A stretch of 64,000 nt of DNA from Thioclava atlantica (lineage in GTDB: Bacteria > Pseudomonadota > Alphaproteobacteria > Rhodobacterales > Rhodobacteraceae). Shown here one piece after another: positions 63,399 to 64,000 of the stretch. Numbering within the stretch: position 1 is the stretch's first letter; each line of letters begins with the position of its first letter. Position numbers and translations under genes: made by a program. The notes below the pieces were generated by a model. It was not told the origin of the DNA. It ran no database searches and worked only from the letters and a program-made list of their open reading frames with translations. The stretch is from assembly GCF_000737065.1 (NCBI RefSeq), contig NZ_AQRC01000002.1, forward strand, positions 186,001 to 250,000, written 5' to 3'.

Positions 63399-64000
63399 TC
63401 AGTCGAAATCCTCGCGGATGATCCGCCCCGCGTCAACGCCGAGATCCTTGAGCGTGGCCTCGATCTCGTCGACCATCTTGGCGGGCCCGCAGATATAGAA
63501 CTTTCCGCGCTCGGCCTCGACGTAGGGCGCGAGGAAATCGCGGTCGATCTTCGCGCTGCGAACGCCCGCGCCGGGATCGTCCTGATCGGTCACGGTCCAC
63601 ACCGTCTCGAGCCCTGTCATCGCCTCGAATTCGTCGCGCAGGATGATGTCGGCCTCGGTCTTGTTCGAGAAGATCAGCCGGCAACCCTCGAGCGTGCCCT
63701 CGCGGGCAAGCCGCGCGCGCAGGATCGCGATGAAGGGGGTGACGCCCGCCCCGCCCGCGATGAAGGTGCCCGCGCCCTTGTCCTCGATCGCCCCCCAGGG
63801 ATCGGAGATCTCGACCGGCTCGCCTGGCGTCAGCGTCGCGATCTGCTCGGTCACGCCCTCATGGTCGGGATAGCTCTTGATGACGAATTCGAGCGTCTCG
63901 CCATTGCCCGGATTGGTGAAGGTGAAGGGGCGCTGCTCGGTCTGCCAGCCCTCGCGGGTCAGGTTGAGATCGACCGCCTGACCGGGCGTGAACGCGAACC
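63399..64000 (-). CDS. FAD/NAD(P)-binding ferredoxin-reductase-type oxidoreductase, C-terminal part
   Basis: About 200 residues are visible; the N-terminus lies beyond the right edge. The FAD motif is RPFTFTN, the NAD(P) motifs are GGAGVTPFIAILRARL and YICGPAKMVDEIE, and the chain ends at REDFD. It belongs to the ferredoxin-NADP reductase superfamily. There is no 2Fe-2S domain at the C-terminus. Electron partner unknown. It precedes ctaA with 108 bases between. Confidence 0.85.
   Translation of the reverse strand, partial: FAFTPGQAVDLNLTREGWQTEQRPFTFTNPGNGETLEFVIKSYPDHEGVTEQIATLTPGEPVEISDPWGAIEDKGAGTFIAGGAGVTPFIAILRARLAREGTLEGCRLIFSNKTEADIILRDEFEAMTGLETVWTVTDQDDPGAGVRSAKIDRDFLAPYVEAERGKFYICGPAKMVDEIEATLKDLGVDAGRIIREDFD

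Overview
The window looks like a chromosomal segment of a high-GC alphaproteobacterium of the order Rhodobacterales (Rhodobacter/Rhodovulum/Thioclava-like). The reasons are a complete gene-transfer-agent (GTA) cluster lying next to cysE, a PdhA-PdhB-PdhC set in which PdhB carries its own lipoyl domain, a DUF1223 gene divergent from acnA, and a short-leader ribosomal block rpsF-rpsR-rplI. The genus cannot be fixed from the sequence alone.

Layout. 1-5.8 kb (+): the C-terminal end of a TRAP transporter large permease, an FtsB-like divisome protein, pyruvate dehydrogenase E1alpha/E1beta/E2, and an AhpD-like CxxC protein. 5.85-6.66 kb (-): cysE. 6.76-20.95 kb (-): a GTA structural cluster equivalent to RcGTA orfg1-orfg15, including the small genes g3.5 and g10.1. 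The portal gene carries a one-base shift at a run of ten G. The cluster has a recognisable promoter, a terminator-like hairpin just before g1, and further hairpins inside it. 21.1-28.1 kb (-): mltG, fabF, a membrane diguanylate cyclase, thpR, acpP, fabG and fabD. 28.2-30.05 kb (-): glnA and glnB, the nitrogen-assimilation pair. 30.2-33.5 kb (+): NAD(P)HX repair enzyme, tRNA-Leu(TAG) and trigger factor. 33.6-35.3 kb (-): a small membrane-anchored protein and rplI-rpsR-rpsF. 35.4-39.3 kb: DUF1223 divergent from aconitase. 39.4-40.8 kb: an AT-rich island with one unrecognised five-helix membrane protein. 40.9-45.4 kb: Tat-exported thioredoxin-like protein, cold-shock protein, a lone ImuA-like protein, a His-rich unknown protein, and a probable sulfur operon (two half-size YeeE/YedE transporters plus an exported CX4R phosphatase-like protein with NPCAP repeats). 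45.7-47.3 kb: membrane-anchored FMN glutamate-synthase-like enzyme. 47.4-52.96 kb (-): a cobalamin-riboswitch-controlled vitamin B12 uptake operon (TonB receptor, binding protein, permease, ATPase, and a second binding protein without signal peptide). 52.97-55.5 kb (-): DUF475, DUF1499 and agmatinase. 55.7-57.1 kb (+): Rrf2 Fe-S regulator, a Gln-rich 44-residue peptide and a TfoX C-terminal-domain protein. 57.1-64 kb: ndk, ABC-F ATPase, cysK, M32 carboxypeptidase, ctaA and a partial FAD/NAD(P) oxidoreductase.

Most of the window is core metabolism. The items that stand out are the regulation of the GTA locus (attenuator, internal hairpins, poly-G shift in the portal gene), the AT-rich single-gene island, the Gln-rich micropeptide, the NPCAP/YeeE sulfur locus, and a family of dispersed intergenic hairpin repeats with three copies here. 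No CRISPR array, IS element, rRNA or plasmid origin was found.
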